Source of the DNA: Takakia lepidozioides
Taxonomy: Eukaryota > Streptophyta > Takakiopsida > Takakiales > Takakiaceae
Reading direction: 5' to 3'
DNA length: 60,000 nucleotides
NCBI GenBank assembly: GCA_030704615.1
Contig: CM060731.1
Location: 16,990,001 to 17,050,000, forward strand
Program-made: the position numbers and the translations under genes
Shown here: in pieces, positions 1 to 12,570 of the stretch
How the letters are laid out: each line of letters opens with the position of its first letter
How positions within the stretch are numbered: position 1 is the stretch's first letter
The notes under the pieces: model-generated
Databases searched by the model: none
What the model was told of the DNA's origin: nothing
Seen by the model: the letters and a program-made list of their open reading frames with translations, nothing else

Positions 1-1074
1 CTGGGTAAGGAAGCTCAGGGGGCTCCACGACTTGGGCTGTTATGCATCTTAAAGGAGGTTCTGTAATGGTACATGGTCGTGAAGGCAACAACATTCATGA
101 TTAAAATGCACCCAATGCGGTGGCAGCCTTTGAAGGACAGCCTCAAAGGCGGAAGGAGCGTTGATGGGGACATTAACCTTAGAGAGTGGGCCAGGGAATG
201 CATGCTTAGTCTAGTTCAGCTTGAGAATCCGATTATAAGCACGTGTTATGCAAATCTCGTTGTAAAGCTTCAAATGTTGTGTTGTGTTTTGTATTGGTTT
301 GGGACGGTGATGCATGGCGTGGTTGGCTAGAACGTAGAATGCATGTTAGCTACTAAACTCATGTTTCTTACACAATTCATCAAGGTTTCATTGATTTGGG
401 AGGCCAACAAGTGAAGTGATAGCCGATGAAAGTTGTCCATTTTCCAAATGAAAGACAATAACCCTTCGAGGTGGAGGACCACCATACTTTATGCTTGCTT
501 CAGCAATAGTCTTCCTCTAGATGATCGATTAATTCAACAATAGTTGGACTACAATGGCTGACATCTAGCATACACTTAAATGGCTCTAAACCCACTGCCA
601 CTTTAAGACGACATTGTGCCTTTAACCATCGGCCATCTGTAGAATGTTGTCTCCTCTACAATATGATGGTCATTATTTACGCCATAAAAAACGAAGTACA
701 GTTTGCTTCCCACAAAAACACCTTCAACTCTCTTAGATGACATCGGAAGCAAACAATGCAGAAAAGAACTAGCCAAGAACACTAGGGCTGCTTCCTCTAG
801 AAGCGGTCTCCTAGTTTGGACAGTGGTGTTACCCAATCCCTGTGATGGACCATGGTTATTTTTTCCAGGCTCTTACCTCAATATGACACACAGGGCCTCT
901 GTCCCCTTTTAGTTTATTGGCTCTCTTGTAGAGAGAGACTTTGGGGAGACATGCAAGTCAAGGGAGAAAATGTGGTCAAGGTACCATACACCGTGTCAAG
1001 GCGCTGATTGGGGCATTGTGCTGAGTCATGCTCCCTAGTCTTACCTTCCTCTTATGTTGTGCCAAAGCAAAGCA
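1..1074. other. Intergenic, no gene recognised
   Basis: Both strands carry only short open frames (under 90 codons) with no family I recognise and no convincing splice-linked partner. The base composition is ordinary for the window. I see no promoter or RNA gene here. Confidence 0.4.
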
Positions 1075-1175
1075 AGAGAGCCAATTGCCGTTTGAGGCTT
1101 GTTAAAAATTAAATTTTAAGCTTTGAAACCCAACCTCTTGTAAGGTGCCTTCTACCCTAACCACTAAACCATCTG
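1075..1175 (-). mobile_element. SINE-like tRNA-derived fragment
   Basis: Read on the minus strand, this stretch has a pol III A-box-like motif (TTTAGTGGTTAGGG) and, about 35 nt later, a B-box-like motif (GGGTTTCAAAGC), then an A/T-rich tail. That spacing and order are typical of the tRNA-derived head of a plant SINE. No intact tRNA cloverleaf can be drawn, so it is not a working tRNA gene. It could also be a chance match. No target-site duplication was found. Confidence 0.35.
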
Positions 1176-1443
1176 CTGGTTGCTTCAAACTCACAATGCT
1201 TCACACCAATGATCCCCACAAGAACAAACCCATATTGCAATTGCTTTCCATCTCCAACAACAATGGTTCAACCACTGATCTTTGAGATGAACTTGGTGGC
1301 CATTTTTTAGTCATGACTCATCAATGAACCCGAAGCCTTTCACTGTAGTGGCGAAGAGACAATCTCTTTCGCCCCTCCGCATCATGCACTACAAATTGCA
1401 TAATAAGTAGTACATAGCCTACCTCGCTCATCTGCCCAGACTA

Positions 1444-3383
1444 TCACTTCAGCTCAACATGGATTTCCTCGATGTGCGGATGTGGCTTGTCTCCTTTAAT
1501 GAATATATATGTACAAGGTTGTCAACCTCAAGGCATCTGGACCTTTGGCACCATTCTGACACATGTGTCATCAATTTTCTCACCCTTCTTCTACATGCCA
1601 CCTGCCAACAGGTAGTGTCTTATGGATCCAAGTTGAGAAGGCATTTTGCAACACTTTCTGCTACCTCCACATTGCCATGAATTCTGCAGGCGCCAAGAAC
1701 AGACGTCCTCGCCACCGCACATGGTTCAATTGGTATTTTGGTAATGAAATCCTCTGCTTCATCCAATCTGCCTGCACGGCTGAGAAGGTCCACCATGCAA
1801 CAAAAATGCTCGCCCCTAGGAGTGAGGCCATGAACTCGACTCATAGAATCGAAGTAGTGACTACCTTCAACCACTAGGCCCACATGGCTACATGCAGATA
1901 GAACAGATATGAAGGAGATATTGTCTGGCTTCAGACCTTCATGTTGCATTTGTTCAAATAGTTGCAGGGCCTCCCTACCATACCCATGCTGCCCATATCC
2001 TGCAATCATGGCGCTCCATGAGACCAAATCTCGTTCAGCCATATTGTCAAAGACTTGGCGTGCATCCTTCACACTCCCACATTTGGCATACATGTTAACA
2101 AGGGCATTCTCCAGATTGATATCTGACGCAATTCCAGCTTTGATGGAGTCAGAATGGACCGCTTTGCCTTTCTTCAGGGCTGCTAGGCTGGCGCATGCAT
2201 CAAAAACACAAATGAATGTTACCTTGTTGGGTGTCACTCCCTCTTGAATCATCCGCTCATACATCTGGAAAGCCTCCATACCACATGCATGCTGAGTATA
2301 TCCTGCAATCATCACACTCCATGACACCACATCTCGCTTAGCCATTTTGTCAAACACTAGACGCGCATCCACTAAACTCCCACATTTGGCATACATGTCG
2401 ATGAGGGTATTCGCCAGAATCATATCTGGCACAATTCCAGCTTTGATTATGTCGGAATGGATCTCTTTGCCCTTGTCCAGAGCTACTAGGCTGGCACACG
2501 CCTTGAGAACAGAAATGAAGGTGACCCTGTTGGGTGTCACCCCTTCCTGCATCATTTTTCCATAGATCTCAAATGCCTTCCTACCACACCCATACTGAGC
2601 ATATCCTGCAATCATTGCACTCCATGAGATCACATTTTGTCGGGCCATATTGTTGAATACATCACACGCATCGTTTATGCTCCCACATTTTGCATACATA
2701 TCAACCAGGGCAGTCTCCAGAACAATATCTAGCAAAATTCCAGCTTTCATGATGTCAGCATGGACCTCTTTGCCCTTTTCAAGGACTGCCAGGTTGGCAC
2801 ACACATTCAAGATGCAAACGAAAGAGACCCTGTCAGGCATCGCCCCTGCCTGTACCATGAGCTGATAGATATCGAAAGCCTCCATATCATACCCATTCTG
2901 AGAATATCCTGCCATCATTATCGTCCATGTAAACACATCTCGTTCAGACATTTTATTAAAAACTAGGCGTGCATCCACCATGCTTCTGCACTTGGCATAC
3001 ATATTGACTAGGACATTGAGTAGAAAAATGTTTGGCTTGAAACCACTCTGGATAATGTGGGCATGCACCTGCTTCCCCATTTTCAGGTTTTCAATTTTCA
3101 TGCACTCCCGTAAGAGACAGACATAAGTATTGGAGTCTGGCATAATGCCTTCTCTGTTCAAAATCTGCAGTGCCGCTCTCAGGTGTCCTGTCTTGCATAG
3201 TGTCCTCACCTGTCCACAAGAACCAGATAAGTTGTTGAGAGCAGCCAGTGCTGCTTTCACCCAAGGGGGGTTCGACCAACCCGTGATCCACAGGGCCTCA
3301 TTTGTACGCTTATGTGTGAAGTCTGGCGACCTTGGACTTTTCTGTGAAAACCACCAGTGGGAGCAGAGCAGCTCGATCTTCAA
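1444..3383 (-). pseudogene. PLS-class PPR protein gene, E region broken
   Basis: The open frame (1620-3383, 587 codons) is a tandem array of PPR motifs with the plant PLS signature: repeated 'NMYAKCGS', 'DARxVF', 'RDVxSWxxMIAGYxQ' and 'ACASLxALxKGKxxHxxxIKAGI' blocks, about 15 repeats, followed by the start of an E domain ending at CLLNLDP. Such proteins bind single-stranded RNA in plastids or mitochondria, usually as editing factors. The frame stops at TAA (1620-1622), where the related gene at 46.9 kb has a Gln codon (DPQDA). Downstream relics continue in shifted frames: CLEVDNLVH, then GDKPHPHIEEIHVELK ending at a TGA at 1444-1446, which match the E+ region. No DYW domain follows. The 5' end has no in-frame ATG before the first repeats, so an upstream exon is missing or the gene is dead. 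I read it as a recently decayed editing-factor gene; a truncated but expressed form is possible. Confidence 0.8.
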
Positions 3384-5854
3384 CCATAGCCTTGCATAGA
3401 CCAGGCTAATACCATCAGACCTCCAACTATTTTGAACTTAAAGGGAACAAGCCTTAAAAACCTGCTGATACTAACAGTAAGGACCGCTTCTGCTGCTTTT
3501 AGGTGACATAGTCTTTGAGGGACTGACATACAATCCAAAACATGGCGGCTTCAATACCCACCCCTCCTTGACAAACTATTTCACCTGTCAACATAAAATA
3601 GCCTCACTTTATCAAACCTGTCGTCCCACCACTGAGAAGGGTCGGAGAAGAACTCCCGCCAGAGTTGTTCTTTGCTCTTGCATTGACCTGCGTGCAAGAA
3701 CTACAGGACAATGAGAACATGCAAGCTTCTAATTGCCTTGGTCCCGATTATGGCCTTAGTGCTTCAATCTAGATCTTGGCAGCTGCTTTTAGATTTAGTC
3801 CAGGAGGTCTAGTGTATACTTTCCATAAAGTTCAACTCACTTCCTCTCACACACTCACTCTCCCAAACAAATGCGACGAATGGAAAGTACTAAATTAATC
3901 AGAAACTGCTGCAGATCCTAACGGAGGAGGATAAGGCTGTCGATTACGCTCGGAAAAGTGAACTTTTCGACAAAGATGGTTGCAATTCTGCTTCTGAATC
4001 AAGGACAATCGACCGTGAATAGCTCCGCTGAAAAACTATGAGGGATCCATTAGTGCCCTTCATGTCTGTATACCTTTCTTCGGTATCCTCGAAGGATCAG
4101 GGGACGTTACAACCATCACTCGCAAGGGTCTGGTGCCCGAACTTGCCAAGCTGGATAAACATGTCAACTCCCCAACACGCCCTGTTGATCTGCGGCAGGA
4201 TGAGACGAATCCTTGAAGAACTGTTACCAACTTGGCCCAAAATATTCCGGCCCGTTCCCCGCAAGGAGAAGAAAGGGATTTCAGTAGGACCTCTGCCTGC
4301 AGAATCCGAAGAGCAGCGGAGCGCGCTGCCATCCATGTGCTTTCTTTAGCAACTGCAATGGTGACCCATCTTGGACTTGGCCTTGGCCCCTAATGTAAAG
4401 CTACTCTCAAACTGAGTGAACAGCCCGCTGAAAAAGACATGAGCTGCAAAGACACTGTGGAAAGTAGCATAAACATTCGAAATCCCCACTACTTATAATG
4501 TCACAATCCTGGTCTCCCATTTCTATAGAGAGGCAGAACACATTCTCAATCAAGGGCTGGCTGCGTTGAGTTTAGAGATGGGAGGAAAAATCCCTGCGCC
4601 CAGCAAAATCACTTTGTAATAACAGTTTCACGAGGGCGGCAACATTCGGGAGGCGATGTCGCCCGCGCAGTAGTAGCTCATATCCCGTACACTCAGTACG
4701 GGGACCCATTTCGTCAGGATGCGATTTGGGGGCTGCATGTGCGCAGGGCAGGAGTGGCATCCGTGATGAGATTCCACATGTCCAGAAATGCGAAGGCGTT
4801 GGTTCTCAAACCACATCTCCATTAATCTCTTGTAAAACTCATACTGCTTCACAGCTTCACTGCTCCCATTTCCTTCCCTGCTCGAATCCCTCCCTCGACC
4901 GATGCATGTCCACACAAGATCCTCACCCCAGTCGTAGAGGAGATTTAAAATCAGGAGCTGCTCTATCTTTTCCCCAACTCTTGCTTCCCTCTACGGTGGA
5001 TGGAAAACTCATACTGCTGCACTCCTCCCTTTCATCTCTGCGGGGTTGAGATTCAATGCCTCATCAGCTCAGGGGAAGCCCTCTGCAATTGGAATGCGCC
5101 CAACCATGTCCAAATTCTCAGATTTGGCACACTGATCTTGCAAGGAATTTCCGTCGTGGATAGAAAACTCAATCTGCTTCATTGCTTCCTTTACTTTGAA
5201 CGGAACAGAGCTTCAACGTCTGTCTGTCTGACTCTCGCGTAAGGTGTGACGCGAGAGAGAAGACAGTGTGTGAGCCACTATCCTATCAATGAACATGATT
5301 TGGGCAATCACAATACACTGCAAAGAAGATGCTATCACTGAATGCGAAGAGACTCTTCAACTGCCTCAGGTTCTATAGAATTCAAATACCAGATTCACAC
5401 AAATGTTGTCCAACCCACTCAACTCTTGGGTCTATCAAACTTACCGAAAGATCTTAGCACACCGTCTTCGTTGGTGCTCGTTCTTGTTTGCTATTGACAT
5501 GATGAAGTTGTCGACAAGCAAGCCATGCAGAACGGAGCACACTAGCGATACACTCTCTCAACACAAAACTGGTCCATGATGATGAAGCAAACACGCAAGT
5601 TGAGTCTCTTTTCTAGTACACTGACAACATGAGAAAATCTTGCATCGGAGCACTGTGTGAAGTGACATCCAAATACCTGGTAATGTGTACCCCTTTACCA
5701 GCCCTTATCAAGACCATGACCCTATGGTCTATGATAAGTACAGATGTCTAAGTACCATAGACTTTTTGAGAGGTTTCATGATAGCACAAAAATTTGTACT
5801 TGCTACATTGATCCTCAATATGTAGGGAAGGCACCCCTGTCATCAAGAATACCA
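3384..5854. other. Intergenic with weak ORFs only
   Basis: A minus-strand ATG frame at 4060-4332 (90 codons) begins MAARSAALRIL and is Arg/Ser-rich with almost no acidic residues early, like an organelle presequence or a first exon. I cannot link it to a downstream exon. A minus-strand frame at 4628-4915 is also open but not recognised. A perfect 9 bp inverted repeat (CTCTCGCGT, loop 8, ACGCGAGAG) sits at 5232-5257. Nothing else supports a gene. Confidence 0.3.
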
Positions 5855-8800
5855 CTACCTATTGACCTTCTCATTCTTGTCTCTGGAGGAGATGGTGTTG
5901 GGATTGTTATTGTTGAGGGGTGCAGAACCCTGGTCATCAAGGCTTAGTTGGCGTATGTAGGAGAGCAGATGTTTCACAGTATCATCATGGGGGCCCAGCC
6001 GCCTCCGAAGAATACGTAGAGCACGGCTATAATACTTTTTTGCTGCTGGGTTATTCTTCAGCGGCACGTTGACATCTCCCAAGTACTTGAGGGTCTGTGA
6101 GTAGCATAAGATGAAGTTAGCAAACTTGTGACATGCATGTGTAATGCAACCAGTTTCCTGCCAGGGCAGATTTTCAAGATCTGTTCGAGTGTATGGGATC
6201 TGTTTGAACTGGCAGGAGAGAGAGAGAGAGAGAGAGAAACAATAGTTGATTCTAGGTATAAGATGACCCTAACACTGATACCAACTTCTATCCCTTGATT
6301 CTCTCTGCATTATCACATAATACATGAAACCTCCCCTTCCACTCTCTCTCAAATCCTTAGCATGTGATTGTCCAATTTCAATTGGCCAATGCTGCCCTTT
6401 TGAGTTAGGTTCCTTGCCTACCTCCTGTTATGGGGGGAAACAACAAATCAGATTACATTTACTGCATCAATCCAAAGAATTTTCAAATCAACATCATTTC
6501 CCAGTTTGATCCTTGACCTCTCTAACACAAATGCAAACAGAAGATAGGGCATGGACCTCGGCAACAATGACACTGCTGCCACCATACTCCTTGCGTTGGA
6601 GAGACATTAACTCCTCAAACATAGTCTTGGCTGCAGCCACCTCATTTCCATCATAAAGTGTGATAGCTTGTTGCTTTTTTACCAACAATCGGAGAGGCTC
6701 ACTGTGCCCAATGTCTTCCTTCTCTTCACAATACTTGGCTGCTTTGTCCAATACTGCAATTGAATCGTTGTATTTCTGCATATCCACAAGTACAGGTTTG
6801 GAGGAGAGGTGGGAAAAAACTGAAACCCAGCCCCCAGGAGGAAGAATATTCCATTATATCCAAGCCCGGTTGATGGTGGGTGATAGGTTGCAAGCTTACC
6901 ATAGATCCATCATATGGTGAATTGCTGTTGAGAGACTATGGAGAATGTACCCAAATTATGTAACATTTTTGTTCACCAATCATTTGAAGCAGTACAAGGC
7001 CAAGACAAGAGAAGAAAAATGTGGATGAGAGAATGGAACCCTCAGTCGGGGTTTCCAAGAAAGGCATCAGACGCTCGCTGCAAATCTTCTCACGTACGCT
7101 CACAGCACTGGGAGGTGGAACCATATTCTCAAAATCATCAATGGCCAACCTTGATTCTACATGTTGTATCATATTATTGAAGTCTTGATCACACTGCTTA
7201 ACAATCTCAAGGGCACATCTGAAATCCCAAGTGGTTAGGTTGTGCCCAAGAAATCTAACATACGTATCCTTGTAGAACCTATCAGGCAAGAGACTTGCAA
7301 AGCTAATAGAACTTCCAACCTTAATTTTGTGGTAGGTCACACCCAACTCATACTGTTGGTTTGCAACTGCCGCGTTATTAGGATTATTAGCTAGCCCCTG
7401 ACACTCAATGCCACGCTCATATAACTTTGAGGCATCCTCATCCTCGCCTTGCTTGCCTCTTGTCTGTAAATGCAACAATAACAGTTCCACATTTATCTGT
7501 GATGTTTGCTCATAAGGATAATTTGGGATAACCAAATTATGCCCAACAAATAACATAAAGACTCACTAAAGACAGAAGGGGAAGTCGAAGATAATGAAGA
7601 CTAAATGCTGTGAGGAGAGGTTTTTCCTTCGTTCCATTTGTAAAAGGTTTCCTTCCTAAGATGTGTATGTGGCTTCTTGGAACACTAGCCAAGTCTTTTC
7701 GTTGCAATAAGGAAATCTGACCACTGCCGACGACTCCTAACTGGAACTGTGAATGACATTAATACGACAGAGAGGAAAGGTGCCCATACAATAGATCCGA
7801 ATTTAGTGACACCTAGGAGGTCACTGTATTTTGGCTCTATCAGAAGTCAATGAAAACCAGGAGTGTTTCGAACTTGTCCCTTTGTTGCAGAAGGATGGAA
7901 AAGCTAAGATGGGCCACAAAGGCCACATGATTTTGTAGGTGCTAATACCATGTCTTGTACCCTCACAGATCATAGGCCAGCGCATGTATGAAATCGTCTT
8001 TGGATTGATCATTGAAAAGTCTGTCAAGAGATGTACAAATACCATTGGAGTAAAAACTAGTTGCAACGTTCTGGGATCTTGCCTTAGCCATCTTGCTGTA
8101 GAGAGGTGCCATGGCAGGGTTCTTGGCCATCGACCTTTTCATTATCTTGGGTCTCGTTCCTGGACCAGCGATCAGCTCCCATGCCTATGGCCGAGCACAA
8201 CATCCAAGTATAATTACATTTGGTATGTCACGAGCACATGTGACTTGTACCAAGAAAACACCCCTTGACAGAGGGATGCACAGAATCAACGATAGAGAGA
8301 TTCTCTCACAGAAGAGACCTTCCCTGCAGCCCATTGCATTGAGAGCTTGATCCCAAAACGGAGAGGAATTGAAATGAAATGGTACTTTATAACGTAAAGA
8401 GAGAGATGGCAACCCTTCCAAGCTCATCCATGGCTTTCTCATAGTCATCAGGTTTTTTGTCATCGCCAATATGCAATATCCCCATGTTGTTCTTTGGGTC
8501 CACAGGTCTTTTGGAGCGACCCTTCTTAGGGTTCTCCTCTGCCTCCATCATCAAGGCCCTGCAGTCACCAAGTTTGATATAGAAATCGCCAAACGCTTCA
8601 TGAATGGGGGAATTGGAAATGTCCTGCACAATGCCACATACTTCTCTGTCCTCATAACTGGATAGCTATCACTGCAAAAGACTGTGGTTCTTGTACCATA
8701 GGCCATTGGACACCCACGCATGTCATAAAGGTTTCTTTCTCTCTTTCTTAGCAACAAAGGACCAACTTTACAAAGATAGAGGCTTTTTCTTCCCTTCTCC

Positions 8801-11800
8801 ATTGGTGGCTGATGGAAGTGAAAGGCATACGGTTCAATAGAGTGGCAGGCACATTTTCATTCTAAAATGATGGGAGTCGAGTTATACATCTTCCCCATGA
8901 TTGTCATGGTTAATGACGAGAGCCCTTTGCAGGAAATTGACACACTTGGAGTCACCCCCTGTCCCATCCCTCCCCACCTAGCCGCTGTTAGTTTTGGCCA
9001 CCAACAACTGTTACAGCTTTCTTAATATCTACATGCCAAGATTGAACAACTATAATGTGCATAGCCTATATGTCAAAATTTACTGAGATGATCTGCTCGG
9101 TTCATGCTCGTCTCTTTGAAGCCTGTCAATCTAATGGCAAAGGACTTTCTGTTGTGTACTTCGAATTGTGATTAAGGCCCCTAGTGCAAAACCTTGCAAT
9201 GGAACGTCAGCTGTGAATGCCCATTAATGGTCAGTGAATATGCCCATGGAAAATTCCATCAGAGTTTTTTAATGGAAACCTGTTAACCTACGGGGCTAAG
9301 GGGTGTCCATGACTGACTATGTCTTAACAAGTCAACACAGTAAGTTCACAAAGTCTTCATCATTCAAGTGAAAATGGCTGAGCAATGAACTTAACCCAGT
9401 TTCTGGATCCTTCGATCAAGAAAACTTCAATGTCAATGGATTACTGTTCATATTGGCCAACACCCATAGCTTAGGTCATCCCACATTGAGAGCAGCAAAG
9501 AGAAAACATAGACCCTTGCCGAATGCGTTAGGGATCAAAAGCCAAAACTACCGCTGTTGAACTACAGCTTCCATGGAGCTCTCTGATTTGTTGTGGAACC
9601 TTGAGTCATAAGAAGGGGCTGTGTAGAAGGAAATCTCAGACTGGTAACCAGCTTATTCCAAAAGCAGAAGTGTGGGATGTGACTTCAGCATAGAAAGGAA
9701 CCTATGGGGGATTGAAGGAGGAGAGTTCAAGGGCATGAGTGTGTACGCATGATCATGGATCGGGCAACGGCAAGAAGGGTAGTGACAGTCAAGTCAGGGT
9801 CGCCTTCTGCTCCTCTTCTTGGATCGCACCGCTCCATTGCCTTTCACAATCAATACAGACAATTCCACTGTCAGATCCTCACTTCCAACTACCCCTGATA
9901 GCTGATCACGACTATGGGAGTGAACCATTAAAAAAGGTGTTGAGATATGACAGATATCCACCTAATGCATTCCAATAGAGACCAGACACAGGTAGATGAA
10001 CCTGCAACAATGAACGAAAAAGTCCATTAGAAGACTCTGTATTGAAAGGTATGACTAAAAACAACATCCTTCTTTGAAGTCAACTAGACCTTAGGGAGTT
10101 TGGATTTCAACACAGAGGATACATGGTGCTGAGGGGAACTTGAGGGTTAAAGAGACGGAACACCTTTTGTGCATGGAAATAAGCCTGGTCTCCAAGTCCC
10201 TGCACGACTCCATTGCATCCAAAGGAAGAATAATTCAGTACCTAGCCGGATATAATGTTAACCCAAAGTTCTCCAACTTGATTTAGTTCGTTTCCAGGTT
10301 TAAATTAGGAGTCTGCAGTTGAGGTGCAGATGAGATTATTTCAAAAAGGGGGAGCCTTTTGTAAATAACTTTGGGGAAGGCGCCTTACTATAAGAATAAA
10401 AGGCTCACCTTCTTTCAGTTTTTGAAAGCAGGAATCTCCAGATTCAAAGGTATTTAAAACATGATCTCAAGGTCTCTCCCTTGTCATGTGTAGGCTTCTC
10501 AATACTCACGAAGTGTCCAGAGACTCTAAAAAGGTCAGCATTCAAGTGGAACTGTACAAGGACTCTCTTGACCTTTCTTTCCTCCCTGCTCGAGTCCCTT
10601 TCTTCCTGCCTCAGCCGCTGGCCTATCACCAATGATGCCCAAAAAGACCATCTGACATGGAAATGGTGCCAATTGCAAGAAAATAGAAGGTATGAGACTA
10701 TCTCACACAAGACTTCCACATTTCACTTATGTGGTACCCATGAAGTTACAGCAGGAAACAGCCGTATTGAACATCAGGATGCAGGGGCACAAGTAAGTTT
10801 GAAAGAGTAACCATTTCATGATATGTGGAGCTGAGCTGGAGGTGAGCCTTCGCCAATATAACCTCTCTATCAGCAATCGTGGGATCTTCAAAACATAATT
10901 TGGCTAGTGCCAAGGCCTGTTTCTGCTGCCAAAGAAAGTCAAATTTCCACTAGAAGTCTTTCTGCAACTCCTCTTGCGAGTTTGTACATGTTCATAAGCT
11001 TAAACACGTTGATACGATTGTAAGATCTTGTGAACCCAGGACTCTACTATTACGAAGAAAGTGCTTTGAAATGGAGCCTCAACAGTGCATTTGTCATGCA
11101 ACTGAAATATTCCTTGAAACTGAGATATAGAAGAAAATCAGATGACAGTGAAATCCAAGGAGAGGGCATCCCAAGGAGGTTCCTACATTCAAGCATAGTC
11201 TTTACTCATGTATACTTTTTGGGGTCTAACCTTTGGGCTGCTCACACACAGCAGGTGAATGCGTGTGTGAAGGGCTTTCTGGAGGATATCTGGAAAGCCC
11301 GAACTAATTGTTTATATCAAGGTAAGTGACACTACTGGAGTAGGCCCCTCACAAAGGTAGAGTCTCTGTTCCCTATGTTTCCACCCAAACGGGGTCTATG
11401 GCCACAAGGCTACAGCAAACAAAGTCTTATGATTACATTCTATACTTGCATTTTTCCGGTCTCTATCCATCAATTGCCCATGTTCTAAGTACAATTTTGA
11501 CACCTGAATCTCTTTGCCAGCAGGGGTGCTGGCCAGCATGGTAGACTTATAAGGGGATACATGTTGCTATCATGGCTATCATTTGTACACGAGACTTAAA
11601 ATTTATGAATTTCTTAACTGGAGCAAGAGCATGAGGTCATGTCGTGCAACCTTTTGCTGTGTCTCAGTTCAAATGAATCAGATACTCAACGAGGTAGGTT
11701 AGAAGAACCATAGGCCACGGACCTTTGGCGAAGTATGGAACTAACTGTCACTACGATCCTCTTCTTACAGGGATTTTTTTATGTTACATGATTCATGTTG

Positions 11801-12109
11801 GAGGCTATTCGAGATCGTCTCTCAATACTGCCCCAGTTTGGATTCATGTCAGCTTGTGCAGATTTAAAGTTTGACATAAGGGCAGTTTCATCCTAACCTA
11901 GAAACGTACCAATCGGCAAAAGGACATGAGGGAGGTGAAGTAGAGGAAGGGGTTTTACTGGCCTGCATTCGCAGAAAGAGAGCTCGCTCATGGTCGCCAG
12001 AATCCATAGCTTGTACTGCACCGTCTTCCACAGTTTGCAGCCTGCTGATTGGCTCCTTCAAGAACACCGACTCACTGTCCAGCTCCGCATCAACTCTATT
12101 TTTACTCAT
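5855..12109 (-). CDS. TPR-repeat protein, multi-exon gene
   Basis: Six exons can be placed on the minus strand: 12109-11963 (start MSKNRVDAEL), 10925-10812, 8623-8414, 7463-7320, 6775-6518 and 6094-5855 (stop). Every internal exon is a multiple of three and all joins are phase 0. The peptides are helical TPR-type: DSGDHERALFLRMQ joining KQALALAKLCF, then EVILAKAHLQL, HEAFGDFYIKLGD, ANQQYELGVTYHKIK joining KYNDSIAVLDKAAKYC, and KKYYSRALRILRRRLGP. This looks like a kinesin-light-chain or nephrocystin-3-like TPR array of about 370 residues, a protein-interaction scaffold; the exact family is not known to me. The last exon ends in an Asn-rich tail. An intermediate exon may exist between 10812 and 8623; one candidate ends at the good donor AAAGAAG/gtgagc near 10418. 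Donors are poor (gttact, gttgcc, gttgga, gtcaag) and intron 1 would use GC, so boundaries are approximate and early decay is possible. Introns of 0.4-2.2 kb hold no recognised gene. Confidence 0.6.
6215..6237. repeat. (GA)n microsatellite in a TPR-gene intron
   Basis: About eleven perfect GA dinucleotides lie in the intron between the last two exons of the TPR gene. Confidence 0.9.
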
Positions 12110-12570
12110 GGTACCCAAAGCTTCTACAAACAGCCCCGGAGCGGGAAGCACGGAGACAGCAGGAACCGATAGAAGTAGGTTATCAAGACATCTAGAATCG
12201 GTGCAGAATTTTTTCTAGGGTTCTTGTGGGGCTCTGGGAGAGAAACCCACGCCACATTGAGCAACACTTGAGCGAACCCACCAACAGTTTTCTCCTGTCT
12301 TTCTCGCTATACAGCATTCTGTCTGCAGATGTATACCATCCCATCACGGATCTGCTTGAGCATCTGCTCAACAACCCTTTTGAATGTCTCTGGTCAGTGT
12401 GCCATGAAAGCAGAATGTGACTGTTGGTGGTTAAGGTCGTTTGGGGTAGCGCCCCAATTGGTCAGCCAAGGGGTGTTCCTGTAACCCTGTGGAGGGCCCT
12501 TTCTGGATGAACCCAATTCTCATTCACCATACTTACTTTTGCATGGCCGGCGATAGTTGATTATTGGGCA

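Noticed and set aside
1909-2966. Plus-strand ORFs opposite the PPR array, each starting near a repeat boundary
   Set aside because: They are antisense shadows of the regular PPR repeats, with the same periodicity. The same applies to minus-strand frames over 47.4-49.1 kb.
4060-4332. Minus-strand ORF with a presequence-like N-terminus
   Set aside because: No recognised mature domain and no joinable downstream exon, so it is kept only as a note on the intergenic stretch.
11030-11329. Plus-strand ORF ending near a strong CAAG/gtaagt donor
   Set aside because: It lies inside intron 1 of the minus-strand TPR gene, has no recognised peptide and no acceptor exon downstream.
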